The notes: generated from the letters alone by a model not told the origin. 64,000 nucleotides of DNA from Microbacterium dauci (GCF_030065535.1 NZ_JASJND010000006.1:478388-542387); one strand, 5' to 3'; shown: positions 18,682 through 28,528, numbered from the stretch's first letter. Numbers and translations: made by a program.

Positions 18682-19659
18682 ATGACGCACTCCGGTAATC
18701 CCTTCGGTCAGGTGCTCGTCGCGCTCATCACTCCGATGACCGCCGACGGCGAAGTGGATTGGCCCGCGGTCGAGAAGCACATCGACGACGTCATCACCGG
18801 CGGCGCCGACGGCATCGTCGTGACCGGTACGACCGGCGAGACCTCGACGCTCACCGACGCTGAAAAGCTCAAGCTCGTCGAGGTCGGCAAGTCCGTCTCG
18901 GCCGGCCGCGCCAAGATCATCACCGGCGGCGGCTCGAACGAGACCGCCCACGCGATCGAGCTCTACAAGGCGAGCGAGAAGGCCGGCGCCGACGGCATCA
19001 TGATCGTCACGCCGTACTACAACAAGCCCACGCAGGCCGGCATCCTCACGCACTTCCGCCTCGTCGCGGATGCCACCGACCTGCCGGTCATCCTGTACGA
19101 CATCCCCGGCCGCACCGGCGTGCCCATCAAGTACGAGACGATCCTGCGCCTCGCGAAGCACCCGAACATCCTCGCCGTGAAGGATGCGAAGGGCGACTTC
19201 AGCGAGGTGAGCCGTGTGCTCAACCAGACCGACCTGCTGTACTTCTCCGGCGACGATGCCAACGTCCTCCCGCACCTGTCGATCGGCGCCGCCGGTCTCA
19301 TCGGCGTGACGGCGAACATCACCTCGGCGCCGTACAGGGCGATCGTCGACGCGGTCAACGCGGGCGACCTGACGACCGCGACGAAGGCGCACATGCAGCT
19401 CGAGCCGCTCGTGCGCGCCGTGATGACGCACGTTCCCGGTACCGTCAGCGCGAAGTACATCCTGCACGGCCTCGGGCGCATTTCGAGCCCCCGCGTGCGA
19501 CTGCCGCTGGTGGGCCCGGAGGAGTGGGAAGCCGCCCTCATCGAGGACGAGCTCGCCCTTGTGAAGGACGTCGTCGGCGCCGACTTCTCGAACTTCCGAC
19601 CCGACCGCAACGCCGCCGCCGGCGGTGCTCTCCCGAAGGTGCATGGAACGACCCGATGA
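18682..19659 (+). CDS. dapA: 4-hydroxy-tetrahydrodipicolinate synthase DapA
   Basis: 325 residues, (beta/alpha)8 barrel. The Schiff-base Lys167 (ILAVKDAKGD), Tyr139 (LYDIPGRTG) and the GTTGETSTLTDAEK loop (49-62) are present. It condenses pyruvate with aspartate semialdehyde, the first committed step to lysine and diaminopimelate. It overlaps the start of the RNase J gene by ATGA, so the two are co-translated, as in many actinobacteria. Confidence 0.97.
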   Translation: MTHSGNPFGQVLVALITPMTADGEVDWPAVEKHIDDVITGGADGIVVTGTTGETSTLTDAEKLKLVEVGKSVSAGRAKIITGGGSNETAHAIELYKASEKAGADGIMIVTPYYNKPTQAGILTHFRLVADATDLPVILYDIPGRTGVPIKYETILRLAKHPNILAVKDAKGDFSEVSRVLNQTDLLYFSGDDANVLPHLSIGAAGLIGVTANITSAPYRAIVDAVNAGDLTTATKAHMQLEPLVRAVMTHVPGTVSAKYILHGLGRISSPRVRLPLVGPEEWEAALIEDELALVKDVVGADFSNFRPDRNAAAGGALPKVHGTTR

Positions 19660-21332
19660 GCAACACCGTGATGGTCCCCGAGCCGCTGGCCGCCGGCACA
19701 CTCCGCGTCACCCCGGTCGGTGGCCTCGGCGAGGTCGGCCGCAACATGACCGTCTTCGAGTTCGACGGCAAGCTGCTGATCGTCGACTGCGGCGTGCTGT
19801 TCCCCGAAGAGCACCAGCCCGGTGTCGACCTGATCCTGCCCGACTTCGAGGCCATCCGCGGTCGCCTGGACGACATCGTCGGCGTCGTGCTGACGCACGG
19901 TCACGAAGACCACATCGGCGCGGTGCCGTACCTTCTCAAGCGCAAGGGCGACATCCCCCTCATCGGCTCGCAGCTGACCCTCGCCCTCGTCGAAGCGAAG
20001 CTCAAGGAACACCGCATCAAGCCGTACTCGTTGACGGTCAAGGAAGGTCAGGTCGAGCAGGTCGGCCCGTTCGAGCTCGAGTTCGTCGCGGTGAACCACT
20101 CGATCCCCGACGCGCTCGCCGTCGCGATCCGCACACCGGCGGGCCTCGTGCTCGCCACCGGCGACTTCAAGATGGACCAGCTGCCGCTCGACGGCCGCCT
20201 CACCGACCTGCGCGCCTTCGCGCGACTGGGTGAAGAGGGTGTCGACCTGTTCCTCGTCGACTCCACGAACGCCGACGTCCCCGGTTTCACGCCGCTCGAG
20301 CGCGCCATCGGCCCGGTCCTCGACCAGGTGATCGGCAAGGCGCCGCGCCGAGTCATCGTCGCGAGCTTCTCGAGCCACGTCCACCGCGTGCAGCAGGTCA
20401 TCGACGCCGCCGCCGCGCACGGCCGCCGGGTCGCGTTCCTCGGCCGCTCGATGGTCCGCAACATGACGATCGCCGAGCAGCTCGGTTACCTCAACGTGCC
20501 CGACGGCGTTCTCATCGACTACAAGAAGGCCAAGGACCTGCCCGACGACAAGATCGTCTACATGTCCACCGGATCGCAGGGCGAGCCGATGGCGGTGCTC
20601 TCGCGCATGGCCAACCTCGACCACGCGATCGAGCCGGGGGAGGGGGACACGGTCATCCTCGCCTCGAGCCTCATCCCGGGCAACGAGAACGCGGTCTACC
20701 GCGTCATCGACGGGCTCACGAAGCTTGGCGCGAACGTCGTGCACAAGGCGAACGCCAAAGTCCACGTCTCGGGTCACGCCGCGGCCGGTGAGCTGCTCTA
20801 CTGCTACAACATCCTGCAGCCGAAGAACGTCCTCCCCGTCCACGGTGAGTACCGGCACCTGATGGCGAACGCGAAGCTCGCGCAAGACAGCGGCATCCCG
20901 GCCGAGAACACGATCATCGCCGAGAACGGCACGATCATCGATCTCAAGGACGGTGTCACCCGCATCGCCGGGCAGCTCGACCTCGGCTTCGTCTACGTCG
21001 ACGGCTCGTCGGTGGGCGAGATCACCGACGCCGACCTCAAGGACCGTCGCATCCTGGGTGAAGAGGGCTTCATCTCGGTGATCGTGGTGGTCGATGCCGC
21101 AACCGGACGCATCATCACCGGTCCCGAGATCCACGCGCGCGGTTTCGCCGAGGACGACACGGTGTTCGATTCGGTGAAGCCGAAGATCGCGCAGGCGCTG
21201 ACGGATGCCGCGCAGTCCGGCGTCCGCGACCAGCACGCGCTGCAGCAGGTCGTGCGGCGCACGATCGGCCGCTGGGTGAACCAGTCGCTTCGTCGTCGTC
21301 CGATGATCGTCCCGCTGGTCATCGAGGCCTGA
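19656..21332 (+). CDS. rnj: Ribonuclease J
   Basis: 558 residues. A metallo-beta-lactamase domain with the metal motif HGHEDH (81-86), a beta-CASP domain (VIVASFSSHVHRVQQ near 230, STGSQGEP near 305), HVSGHAAAGEL near 370, and a C-terminal domain. RNase J is a 5'-to-3' exonuclease and endonuclease for mRNA decay and rRNA maturation. It is coupled to dapA. Together with pnp it gives this window both major RNA-decay exonucleases of actinobacteria. Confidence 0.96.
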   Translation: MSNTVMVPEPLAAGTLRVTPVGGLGEVGRNMTVFEFDGKLLIVDCGVLFPEEHQPGVDLILPDFEAIRGRLDDIVGVVLTHGHEDHIGAVPYLLKRKGDIPLIGSQLTLALVEAKLKEHRIKPYSLTVKEGQVEQVGPFELEFVAVNHSIPDALAVAIRTPAGLVLATGDFKMDQLPLDGRLTDLRAFARLGEEGVDLFLVDSTNADVPGFTPLERAIGPVLDQVIGKAPRRVIVASFSSHVHRVQQVIDAAAAHGRRVAFLGRSMVRNMTIAEQLGYLNVPDGVLIDYKKAKDLPDDKIVYMSTGSQGEPMAVLSRMANLDHAIEPGEGDTVILASSLIPGNENAVYRVIDGLTKLGANVVHKANAKVHVSGHAAAGELLYCYNILQPKNVLPVHGEYRHLMANAKLAQDSGIPAENTIIAENGTIIDLKDGVTRIAGQLDLGFVYVDGSSVGEITDADLKDRRILGEEGFISVIVVVDAATGRIITGPEIHARGFAEDDTVFDSVKPKIAQALTDAAQSGVRDQHALQQVVRRTIGRWVNQSLRRRPMIVPLVIEA

Positions 21333-21351
21333 CGCAGGGCCGGTCGGCCGC

Positions 21352-21363
21352 TACGATCTGGCC
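21352..21363 (+). promoter_or_regulatory. Leaderless promoter of the GNAT gene
   Basis: TACGAT is 6 bases before the ATG, without a ribosome site. The hexamer follows a short GGCCG/CGGCC inverted repeat at 21339-21350. Confidence 0.55.
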
Positions 21364-21855
21364 ATGCCCGAGACCTGGTCGCTTCGCCCTGCCGTGCAGG
21401 CGGACGGCGCGTTCCTCGGCGACATGGTCGTCGAGGCGGCGAACTGGCGCCCGGGCGCGGCGCGTCCGCGGCATGAGATCCTCACGCACCCGGACTACCG
21501 GCGGTACCTCGCCGGGTGGCAGCGTCCCGGGGACGTCGGCGTTGTCGCGGTCGTCGGGGCGGAGCCGATCGGTGCGGCCTGGTATCGGATGCTGCCCCGC
21601 ACCGACCCGGGGTTCGGCTACGTCGGCACGGGCGTCCCCGAATTGATCATCGGTGTGCGACCGATGTGGCGCGCGCACGGGGTAGGCAGGGCCCTGCTGC
21701 GGAATCTGTGCGCCTCGGCGCGGGCCGAGGGGCGGGCGCGGATCTGCCTGTCGGTCGAGCGCGGCAACTTCGCGCAGGTGCTGTATCGGGCCGAAGGGTT
21801 CGCGGTGACGCAAAGTGGATTCGGCCGCGACACGATGGTCAAGCGCCTCGCCTGA
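21364..21855 (+). CDS. GNAT family N-acetyltransferase
   Basis: 163 residues. The acetyl-CoA site is seen as LIIGVRPMWRAHGVGRALL (about 95-113; the R/Q-x-x-G-x-G/A loop reads RAHGVG) with a preceding conserved beta strand and the late ERGNFAQVLYRAEGF segment. Members transfer an acetyl group to amines of small molecules or proteins. The substrate is unknown. It sits alone between rnj and ftsK, each with its own promoter signal. Confidence 0.85.
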   Translation: MPETWSLRPAVQADGAFLGDMVVEAANWRPGAARPRHEILTHPDYRRYLAGWQRPGDVGVVAVVGAEPIGAAWYRMLPRTDPGFGYVGTGVPELIIGVRPMWRAHGVGRALLRNLCASARAEGRARICLSVERGNFAQVLYRAEGFAVTQSGFGRDTMVKRLA

Positions 21856-21915
21856 GCCCGTGCCCGAACCGGCGCGCTCGCCGCGTCAATCCGCGGTTCT
21901 ATCGGTGCTCGCGCC

Positions 21916-21927
21916 TACCGTGGAGGC
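21916..21927 (+). promoter_or_regulatory. Promoter of ftsK
   Basis: TACCGT is 6 bases before the ATG. The spacer GGAGGC also resembles a ribosome site, but it would be too short to be used in a leaderless message. Confidence 0.5.
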
Positions 21928-24612
21928 ATGGCCAGGAGCACCAGTCCGACCAGCAAGTCCCGCGCGTCCGCGTCGGGCTCCTCGTCGCGCGCCAAGAAGT
22001 CCGATCCGGCTCCGCGTCGCAAGGTCGAGCCGGCGCCCCGTCGCTACGTCGACGACGTCGACACGCCGCCCGTCTTCGTGCGCGCCTGGATGGGCCTCGC
22101 ACACGCCACTGGCGGCATGTTCCGCGCGTTCGGTTCGGAGTCGCTCGAGAAGGATCAGCGACGCGACGGCTTCCCGTTCTTCCTGGTCCTGCTCGCGATC
22201 GCGGGTGCGGTCGTCGAGTGGTTCCTCATCGGTACCGAGATCGGCACGAACATCAGCGCGTACAGCGTCGGAGCGCTGATCGGCCGTGAGGCGTTCGTCT
22301 TCCCGGTGTTCCTGCTCCTGCTCGCGGGGTGGCTGTTCCGGCATCCACCGTCCGTACACGACAACGGTCGCATCGGCATCGGTGCGGGCCTGTTCATCCT
22401 CGCCGTGGCCGGGTTCTGCCACGTGTACGGGAACCGTCCGCAGCCGAGCGGCGGCCTTCCAGGGCTCAGCGAGGCCGGCGGTCTGTTCGGCTGGATGGTG
22501 GGCGAGCCGCTCACCGCGCTCACCGAGATCGGCGCCGGGATCGTCCTCGGGCTCCTCGCCGTGCTGAGCGTCCTCATTCTCACGAAGACTCCGCCGAACC
22601 GGATCTTGCAGCGGCTCGGAGACCTGTACGCGTGGATGTTCGGCGCCGAGCGCGCCGAGCGGCCGGCGCCCGCCGGAGACACCGGCCCGACCGTCGCGTT
22701 CGACGGCGGTGAAGACGACGCCGAGCCCGGTCTGCCCTGGTGGCGCCGCAACACGTCCGGCCGTGAAGAAGATGCCGACGGCGGCCTCGGTGCCGACGAC
22801 CTCACGGCGCTCCTCGAGGCGAGTGGTGACGGCAGCTTCGACAACCCTGTCACGACCCCTCAGGTCGCGCCCGACGCGGTCACCGAGATCATCGACCCGA
22901 CGCCTGCGCGCAAGCCCGGTCGCAAGCCTGGCGCGGCTCCCGCTGAGGTCCCGCCGGTGCCGCCGCTGCCGGATTTCGTCGCCGCGAACCTCGATTCGGT
23001 CGATCCGGATGCCGCGGACTACCGGCTGCCGGCATCCGACGCACTGGCTGCGGGTACACCGCACAAGGCCCGCTCCGAGGCGAACGACGCGATGGTCCGG
23101 GCGATTACCGGCGTCTTCGAGCAGTTCTCCGTCGACGCGAAGGTCACCGGCTTCTCGCGCGGCCCGACAGTGACGCAGTACGAGATCTCGGTCGGGCACG
23201 GTGTGAAGGTCGAGCGGATCACCGCGCTCACGAACAACATCGCCTACGCCGTGGCATCCAACGAGGTCCGCATCCTCGCCCCGATTCCGGGCAAGAGCGC
23301 GATCGGCGTCGAGATCCCCAACACCGACCGCGAGATCGTCACCCTCGGTGACGTGCTCCGCTCGCCGAACGCGCAGCAGGCGACCCACCCGATGACGATC
23401 GGCATCGGCAAGGACGTCGGCGGCGGGTACGTCGTCGCGAACCTCGCGAAGATGCCCCACCTGCTCGTCGCCGGTTCGACCGGCTCGGGCAAGTCGAGCT
23501 TCGTGAACTCGATGATCACGAGCCTGCTCATGCGCGCCAAGCCGTCGGATGTCCGGATGGTCCTCATCGACCCGAAGCGCGTCGAGCTCACGAGCTACGC
23601 GGGCGTGCCGCACCTCATCACACCCATCATCACGAACCCCAAGAAGGCCGCCGAGGCGCTGCAGTGGGTCGTGAAGGAGATGGACATGCGGTACGACGAC
23701 CTCGCGTCATTCGGCTTCCGTCACATCGACGACTTCAACCGTGCCGTCGTGGCGGGCGAGATCCAGCTTCCCGCCGGCAGCGAGCGCGTGCTCAAGCCGT
23801 ACCCGTACCTGCTGGTCGTCGTCGATGAGCTCGCCGACCTCATGATGGTCGCGCCGCGTGACGTCGAGGACTCGATCGTCCGCATCACGCAGCTCGCCCG
23901 CGCGTCCGGCATCCACCTCGTCCTCGCGACCCAGCGTCCGTCGGTCGACGTCGTCACGGGTCTCATCAAGGCGAACGTCCCCTCGCGACTCGCGTTCGCG
24001 GTCACGAGCGTCACCGACTCGCGCGTCATCCTCGACCAGCCCGGCGCCGACCGCCTGATCGGCCAGGGCGACGGACTGTTCCTGCCGATGGGTGCCTCGA
24101 AGGCCGTGCGCGTGCAGGGTGCGTGGGTCGCCGAGAAAGAGATCGAGAAGGTCGTCGCCCACGTCAAGAACCAGGCGCGACCGGAGTACCGCAAGGACGT
24201 CGAGGCGATCGTCGAGAAGAAAGAGATCGACGCCGACATCGGTGACGACCTCGAACTGCTGCTGGCCGCGGCCGAACAGATCATCACGACGCAGTTCGGG
24301 TCGACCTCGATGCTGCAGCGCAAGCTCCGCGTCGGGTTCGCGAAGGCCGGCCGGCTCATGGACCTCTTGGAAGCCCGCGAGATCGTCGGCCCGTCCGAGG
24401 GCTCGAAGGCGCGAGACGTGCTCGTCACGCCCGACGAGCTGCCCGCCGTGCTCGCTCGCCTGCGCGGCGAGGAGCCGCCGGAGGACGCCGCACCGGAGGC
24501 GCAGGCCGATCCGTACGGCCCCGACGCGGTGAACGCCCAGTTCGACGGGTACGAGGTCGTCGAGGCCGAGGACTCCGGTGAGGACGCGTGGGGCCTGACC
24601 GGGCGCGACTGA
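21928..24612 (+). CDS. ftsK: DNA translocase FtsK/SpoIIIE
   Basis: 894 residues: a basic, Ser-rich N-terminus (1-45), four or five membrane helices (about 85-240), an acidic/Pro-rich linker (about 245-360), then the RecA-like motor with Walker A GSTGSGKS at 516-523 and Walker [11 protein letters not shown] near 635, and the C-terminal gamma winged helix ([21 protein letters not shown] near 795). It pumps chromosome DNA at the division septum and activates XerCD at dif. The linker is shorter than in E. coli, as in other actinobacteria. Confidence 0.96.
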   Translation: MARSTSPTSKSRASASGSSSRAKKSDPAPRRKVEPAPRRYVDDVDTPPVFVRAWMGLAHATGGMFRAFGSESLEKDQRRDGFPFFLVLLAIAGAVVEWFLIGTEIGTNISAYSVGALIGREAFVFPVFLLLLAGWLFRHPPSVHDNGRIGIGAGLFILAVAGFCHVYGNRPQPSGGLPGLSEAGGLFGWMVGEPLTALTEIGAGIVLGLLAVLSVLILTKTPPNRILQRLGDLYAWMFGAERAERPAPAGDTGPTVAFDGGEDDAEPGLPWWRRNTSGREEDADGGLGADDLTALLEASGDGSFDNPVTTPQVAPDAVTEIIDPTPARKPGRKPGAAPAEVPPVPPLPDFVAANLDSVDPDAADYRLPASDALAAGTPHKARSEANDAMVRAITGVFEQFSVDAKVTGFSRGPTVTQYEISVGHGVKVERITALTNNIAYAVASNEVRILAPIPGKSAIGVEIPNTDREIVTLGDVLRSPNAQQATHPMTIGIGKDVGGGYVVANLAKMPHLLVAGSTGSGKSSFVNSMITSLLMRAKPSDVRMVLIDPKRVELTSYAGVPHLITPIITNPKKAAEALQWVVKEMDMRYDDLASFGFRHIDDFNRAVVAGEIQLPAGSERVLKPYPYLLVVVDELADLMMVAPRDVEDSIVRITQLARASGIHLVLATQRPSVDVVTGLIKANVPSRLAFAVTSVTDSRVILDQPGADRLIGQGDGLFLPMGASKAVRVQGAWVAEKEIEKVVAHVKNQARPEYRKDVEAIVEKKEIDADIGDDLELLLAAAEQIITTQFGSTSMLQRKLRVGFAKAGRLMDLLEAREIVGPSEGSKARDVLVTPDELPAVLARLRGEEPPEDAAPEAQADPYGPDAVNAQFDGYEVVEAEDSGEDAWGLTGRD

Positions 24613-24618
24613 CGTCGG

Positions 24619-24631
24619 TAGGCTCGTTCCC
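24619..24631 (+). promoter_or_regulatory. Leaderless promoter of pgsA
   Basis: TAGGCT is 7 bases before the GTG start, just after the ftsK stop. Confidence 0.6.
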
Positions 24632-25201
24632 GTGACGATCCCGCGGCAGCTGCCCAACGCCATCACCGTCGTGCGCATCCTGTGCGCACCGGTCTTCGTC
24701 TGGATGTTGCTGGCCGACGGTGGCGCCGACACGGCGCTTCGTTGGTGGGCGGCGGTGCTGTTCATCGTCGCGATCGCGACCGATGGCATCGACGGATACC
24801 TGGCCCGCAAGTACGAGATCGTCACCGATCTCGGCAAGCTCCTCGATCCGATCGCCGACAAGGTCCTCACCGGAGCGGCGTTCGTCGGGCTGTCGATCCT
24901 CTTCGAACTGCCGTGGTGGATCACGATCATCGTGCTCGTCCGCGAGGTCGGGATCACGATCCACCGCCTCGTCGTCGCGTCCAGCCACGTCGTCGCGGCG
25001 GCCTGGATGGGCAAGCTGAAGACGGTGGCGCAGGGCGTCGCGCTCTCGCTGGCGTTGCTGCCGCTCTGGACCGTCGTGGGGGAGTGGATCCACGTCGTGA
25101 ATATGGTCGTGATGACCGTCGCCGTCGTCCTCACCGTCGCCAGCGGCATCGACTACGTCGTCACCGAGGTGCGCGGTGCGCGTCGAAAGGCTCGCGCATG
25201 A
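24632..25201 (+). CDS. pgsA: CDP-diacylglycerol--glycerol-3-phosphate 3-phosphatidyltransferase
   Basis: 189 residues, about five membrane helices. The CDP-alcohol phosphotransferase motif is complete: Asp51, Asp54-Gly55, Ala58-Arg59, Gly68, Asp72 and Asp76. It makes phosphatidylglycerol phosphate for membrane lipids. The GTG start follows a leaderless-type promoter. It overlaps cinA by ATGA and starts the pgsA-cinA-clgR-DUF3046-recA-recX series, a well-conserved actinobacterial neighbourhood. Confidence 0.93.
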   Translation: MTIPRQLPNAITVVRILCAPVFVWMLLADGGADTALRWWAAVLFIVAIATDGIDGYLARKYEIVTDLGKLLDPIADKVLTGAAFVGLSILFELPWWITIIVLVREVGITIHRLVVASSHVVAAAWMGKLKTVAQGVALSLALLPLWTVVGEWIHVVNMVVMTVAVVLTVASGIDYVVTEVRGARRKARA

Positions 25202-25737
25202 GCGACCGCGTCCCCTCCGAGCTCCCCGACGAGGTCGAGCAGACGCTTGTGTCGTTCGGTCCCCGATCCGAGCCGGAGCGCCTCGTGGGGCGGCTCAAGG
25301 AGCTGGGGTGGACCCTCGGCATCGCCGAATCGCTCACGGGCGGACTCGTCGCGGCATCCGTCGTCGCGGTGCCCGGTGCCTCGGCGGTGCTCCGCGGCGG
25401 CGTCGTCGCCTACGCGACCGATGTGAAGGCCCGGCTGTTGGGCGTCGACGAGACGCTGCTCGAGGCGCACGGCCCCGTGCACCCCCGTGTGGCGCGTCAG
25501 ATGGCGGACGGCGTCCGTCGGACGATGGGCGAAGCGGATGCCGCAGACGTCGGCATCGCCACGACCGGTGTGGCGGGTCCGCTGTCGGCGGACGGCCAGC
25601 CCGTCGGGACGGTGCACATCGCCGTGTCGACGCCGCTCGGGTCACGTGTCGAGTCGCTCGAGCTGACTGGTGACCGCGAGCAGATCCGCACCGAGGCGGC
25701 GGCGCGGGCGATCGCCCTCGCGCTCGACGCGTTGTGA
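25198..25737 (+). CDS. cinA: CinA C-terminal domain family protein (nicotinamide-nucleotide amidase-like)
   Basis: 179 residues. Only the C-terminal amidase domain of CinA is present: LGIAESLTGGLVAASVVAVPGASAV (about 41-65), GGVVAYATDVKARLLGV and GIATTGVAGP near 120. The N-terminal MoeA/COG1058 domain of full CinA is absent. Related proteins (PncC) deamidate NMN during NAD recycling. It is coupled to pgsA by an ATGA overlap. Confidence 0.9.
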   Translation: MSDRVPSELPDEVEQTLVSFGPRSEPERLVGRLKELGWTLGIAESLTGGLVAASVVAVPGASAVLRGGVVAYATDVKARLLGVDETLLEAHGPVHPRVARQMADGVRRTMGEADAADVGIATTGVAGPLSADGQPVGTVHIAVSTPLGSRVESLELTGDREQIRTEAAARAIALALDAL

Positions 25738-25742
25738 CCCGC

Positions 25743-25769
25743 GGGAATAGGTCCTGTTTCGCCACCGTT
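25743..25769 (+). promoter_or_regulatory. Candidate SigH/SigR-type stress promoter of clgR
   Basis: GGGAAT (25743-25748) and GTT (25767-25769) are separated by 18 bases, the pattern of oxidative and heat-stress ECF sigma promoters in actinobacteria. A separate housekeeping-like -10 (TAGGGT) lies at 25811-25816. Confidence 0.5.
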
Positions 25770-25810
25770 ACGTATCGGTGATTCCCACCCATTCCCCAGC
25801 GCACGGGGTC

Positions 25811-25816
25811 TAGGGT
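25811..25816 (+). promoter_or_regulatory. Housekeeping-like -10 of clgR
   Basis: TAGGGT would give a leader of about 60 bases with an AGAGGAGG ribosome site. Confidence 0.45.
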
Positions 25817-25885
25817 GACAACCAAGGTGTTGTACCGTTGTTCCCCCCGAAGGGTGCATGGATGGACAGCAGAGGAGGGCCCCAC

Positions 25886-26206
25886 ATGATCCTGGTTCGT
25901 CAAGAGATCGGTGACGTGCTGCGCGACTTCCGTCTGCAGAAGGGGCACACCCTACGTCAGGTGTCTGGCAAGGCAAGCGTCGCGCTCGGCTACCTCAGCG
26001 AGGTCGAGCGTGGACAGAAGGAAGCCTCGAGCGAGATCCTCTCCGCGGTCGCCGAAGCCCTCGACGTCCCCATCTCGACGATCATGCGCGAGGTGAGTGA
26101 TCGTCTCTCGGTTCTCGAGGGTCTGCACTCCATCACCGACGTCGTCCCCGACGACCTCGCTTCGCTCGGTGACGACATGGTCGCTCCCGAGCTGTCGCTG
26201 CGCTGA
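25886..26206 (+). CDS. clgR: ClgR-like helix-turn-helix regulator
   Basis: 106 residues. A Cro/CI-type helix-turn-helix covers about 18-70 (HTLRQVSGKASVALGYLSEVERGQ). In actinobacteria the protein at this position between cinA and recA is ClgR (Rv2745c type), which activates clp protease and other stress genes. The ATG was chosen because it follows GAGGAGG and starts the conserved MILVRQEIGDVL segment; upstream in-frame ATGs (for example 25862) are possible. The C-terminus ends LSLR, unlike the Ala-Ala type tail that Clp degrades in some homologues. Confidence 0.87.
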   Translation: MILVRQEIGDVLRDFRLQKGHTLRQVSGKASVALGYLSEVERGQKEASSEILSAVAEALDVPISTIMREVSDRLSVLEGLHSITDVVPDDLASLGDDMVAPELSLR

Positions 26207-26216
26207 CCCGCGCTCG

Positions 26217-26438
26217 ATGCGTCACAGCGAGTTCGAGCGTGCCGTCGCTGATGAGTTCGGCCGCGGCGGTGACGCGCTCGTCGCCGACCTCGTCCTGAAC
26301 GACGTGGGAGGTCGCACCGCGCGCGAAGCGCTGGCGGCAGGCGTCCCGCCGCGTCAGGTGTGGTTGGCGCTCTGCGTCGAGGCTGATGTCCCGATCGCCC
26401 GGCGGCACGGAGCCGGACGCCTCGAACCTCGCCGCTGA
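26217..26438 (+). CDS. DUF3046 family small protein
   Basis: 73 residues. MRHSEFERAVADEFG, VLNDVGGRTAREALAAGVPP and RQVWLALC match DUF3046, a short protein always near recA in actinobacteria, of unknown function. It begins 10 bases after clgR and is probably in the same transcript. No clear ribosome site. Confidence 0.9.
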   Translation: MRHSEFERAVADEFGRGGDALVADLVLNDVGGRTAREALAAGVPPRQVWLALCVEADVPIARRHGAGRLEPRR

Positions 26439-26452
26439 TCGGCGTGTCGCAC

Positions 26453-26482
26453 TCGAAGATCCGTTCGAAGCGCGCCTAGGCT
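26453..26482 (+). promoter_or_regulatory. LexA (SOS) box and -10 of recA
   Basis: TCGAAG-ATCC-GTTCGA (26453-26468) differs from the actinobacterial SOS consensus TCGAAC-N4-GTTCGA at one position. A TAGGCT hexamer follows at 26477-26482, so LexA bound here would block the -35 region. The remaining 180 bases before recA hold no gene that I can support. Confidence 0.8.
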
Positions 26483-26665
26483 TCTGCACAACGGGAGTCG
26501 GACGCACGTCGTCCACCGGGAGCGGACCCGCGGCAGCGATGTCGGAGCCCCTCCATAGCGTGGACGCCGTCAGATGACACCCACGCCCTGTCGCAGCATC
26601 CGATCCCTCCGGAGACGAGCGCGACAGCCTACGGGCGACGGAACCTCGAGTTGAAGGAGCACGAC

Positions 26666-27721
26666 ATGCCATCACCTGCCGACCGCGAGAAGGCCCTGGA
26701 ATCGGCCCTCGCCCAGATCGACCGCCAGTTCGGCAAGGGGTCGATCATGCGCCTGGGGAGCGACGAGCGCGCTCCCGTCGAGGTCATCCCGACCGGTTCG
26801 ATCGCGCTCGACGTCGCCCTCGGTATCGGCGGGCTCCCGCGCGGCCGCGTCGTCGAGATCTACGGCCCGGAGTCCTCGGGTAAGACGACGCTCACCCTGC
26901 ACGCGATCGCCAATGTGCAGCGTGCCGGCGGCATCGCCGCCTTCGTCGACGCGGAGCACGCACTCGACCCCGACTACGCGCAGAAGCTCGGCGTCGACAT
27001 CGACCAGCTGCTCGTGTCGCAGCCCGATACCGGTGAGCAGGCGCTCGAGATCGCCGACATGCTGATCCGTTCCGGCGCCATCGACCTCGTCGTCATCGAC
27101 TCCGTCGCGGCCCTCGTGCCCGAGGCCGAGATCAAAGGCGAGATGGGCGACTCCCACGTCGGTCTCCAGGCCCGCCTCATGTCGCAGGCGCTCCGCAAGA
27201 TCACCGGTGGTCTCAGCCAGACCAAGACGACCGCGATCTTCATCAACCAGCTGCGCGAGAAGATCGGTGTCTTCTTCGGCTCGCCCGAGACGACCGCCGG
27301 TGGAAAGGCGTTGAAGTTCTACGCGTCGGTCCGACTCGACATCCGCCGCATCGAGACGCTGAAGGACGGCACGGAGGCGGTCGGTAACCGCACCCGCGTC
27401 AAGGTCGTCAAGAACAAGATGGCGCCGCCCTTCAAGCAGGCTGAGTTCGATATCCTCTACGGCGTCGGCATCTCCCGCGAAGGCAGCCTCATCGACTTCG
27501 GTGTCGAGCACGGCATCGTCAAGAAGTCGGGCGCCTGGTACACGTACGAGGGCGAGCAGCTCGGGCAGGGCAAGGAGAACTCCCGCAACTTCCTGCTCAA
27601 GAACGTCGACGTTGCCGCTGAGATCGAGACGAAGATCAAGCAGAAGCTCGGCATCGGCCAGCCGCGTCCCGCGGCCGACGCACCGGCCGGCGACGAGCTC
27701 GCCGCGCGTCGCCCGGCCTGA
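26666..27721 (+). CDS. recA: Recombinase RecA
   Basis: 351 residues. Walker A GPESSGKT at 67-74, Walker [15 protein letters not shown] near 139, and the DNA-binding loop regions [21 protein letters not shown] and [17 protein letters not shown] are intact. It forms filaments on single-stranded DNA, drives strand exchange and triggers LexA self-cleavage. No intein interrupts the Walker A region. AAGGAG lies 6 bases before the ATG. Followed after two bases by recX. Confidence 0.99.
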   Translation: MPSPADREKALESALAQIDRQFGKGSIMRLGSDERAPVEVIPTGSIALDVALGIGGLPRGRVVEIYGPESSGKTTLTLHAIANVQRAGGIAAFVDAEHALDPDYAQKLGVDIDQLLVSQPDTGEQALEIADMLIRSGAIDLVVIDSVAALVPEAEIKGEMGDSHVGLQARLMSQALRKITGGLSQTKTTAIFINQLREKIGVFFGSPETTAGGKALKFYASVRLDIRRIETLKDGTEAVGNRTRVKVVKNKMAPPFKQAEFDILYGVGISREGSLIDFGVEHGIVKKSGAWYTYEGEQLGQGKENSRNFLLKNVDVAAEIETKIKQKLGIGQPRPAADAPAGDELAARRPA

Positions 27722-27723
27722 TC

Positions 27724-28470
27724 ATGACGATGGAGCGCGGGGGCGAGCGTGAGACGCTCGCCCCCGTCATCCCATTGTTCGGCGCGGCGCAACCCGCGGC
27801 GCCGAACACGAATACACCCGCGGCAGACACGTCGACCGAGCGGATGCCGCAGCCCGACAGCGACCGCTGGCACGCGACCTGGATCGAGCGCGGTCAGAGC
27901 ACGTCCGACGCGCGAGCCTCGACGCACCCGGTCTTCGCTCGTCGCGGGCTCGACGCGGTGCCGGACGACGCTCCTGACGACGAGGTCCTCGCCGCGGACG
28001 CCGAGCGAGATCTGCTTCGGAAACTCCGCACCCGCTCGCTCTCGCTCCGCGAGGCTCGCGCCGCCCTCGGCGCACGCGACCTCGACCCGGCGACGATCGA
28101 GGAGATCGTCGCGCGGTTCGAATCGATGGGCTACCTCGACGACGCGGCCCTCGCTGAACAGCTGATCGATAAGGCGACGAGTCGCAAGGCGCAGGGGCGA
28201 CAGGCGATCGCGCAGACGCTGTCGCAACGCGGCATCCCTCGTGACGTCATCGACATCGCACTCGATGCCCAACCCGATGACGACGCGGCCCGCGCGCTGG
28301 AGTTCGCCCGTGGCAAGGCACGTTCGTTGGCGGGGCTCGAGCACGACGTCGCGCTGCGCCGACTGGTCGGTCAGCTCGCCCGCCGCGGGTACGGTGCCGT
28401 CGCGCTGTCGACCGCGCGACAGGCGCTCGAAGAGACGGCGAAGCCGCGACACGGCGTGCGGTTCGAGTGA
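27724..28470 (+). CDS. recX: Regulatory protein RecX
   Basis: 248 residues. The C-terminal part has three RecX helical repeats: LLRKLRTRSLSLREARAALG (about 98), GYLDDAALAEQLIDKATSRKAQG (about 137) and LVGQLARRGYGAVALSTARQAL. The first 80 residues are a low-complexity, Pro/Thr-rich extension, longer than in E. coli RecX. It caps and inhibits RecA filaments. Two ATGs (27724, 27730) are in frame close together. Confidence 0.9.
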   Translation: MTMERGGERETLAPVIPLFGAAQPAAPNTNTPAADTSTERMPQPDSDRWHATWIERGQSTSDARASTHPVFARRGLDAVPDDAPDDEVLAADAERDLLRKLRTRSLSLREARAALGARDLDPATIEEIVARFESMGYLDDAALAEQLIDKATSRKAQGRQAIAQTLSQRGIPRDVIDIALDAQPDDDAARALEFARGKARSLAGLEHDVALRRLVGQLARRGYGAVALSTARQALEETAKPRHGVRFE

Positions 28471-28528
28471 TCTCGACTCGGTCGGCGGCGCAGATCCGAG
28501 TGATCGCGGATCGTAGAATGGCCTGATC

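Noticed and set aside
19017..21236. Very long open frames on the minus strand opposite rnj, pnp and pheT (for example 7986-10307 and 48592-50910)
   Set aside because: They are shadows of real genes: high third-position GC on the sense strand leaves the opposite frame free of stops. Their residues are Arg/Ala/Gly/Asp-rich and match no family.
26539..26577. Twelve-residue frame in the recA leader
   Set aside because: No ribosome site, no promoter spacing, and no unusual amino-acid run; likely chance.
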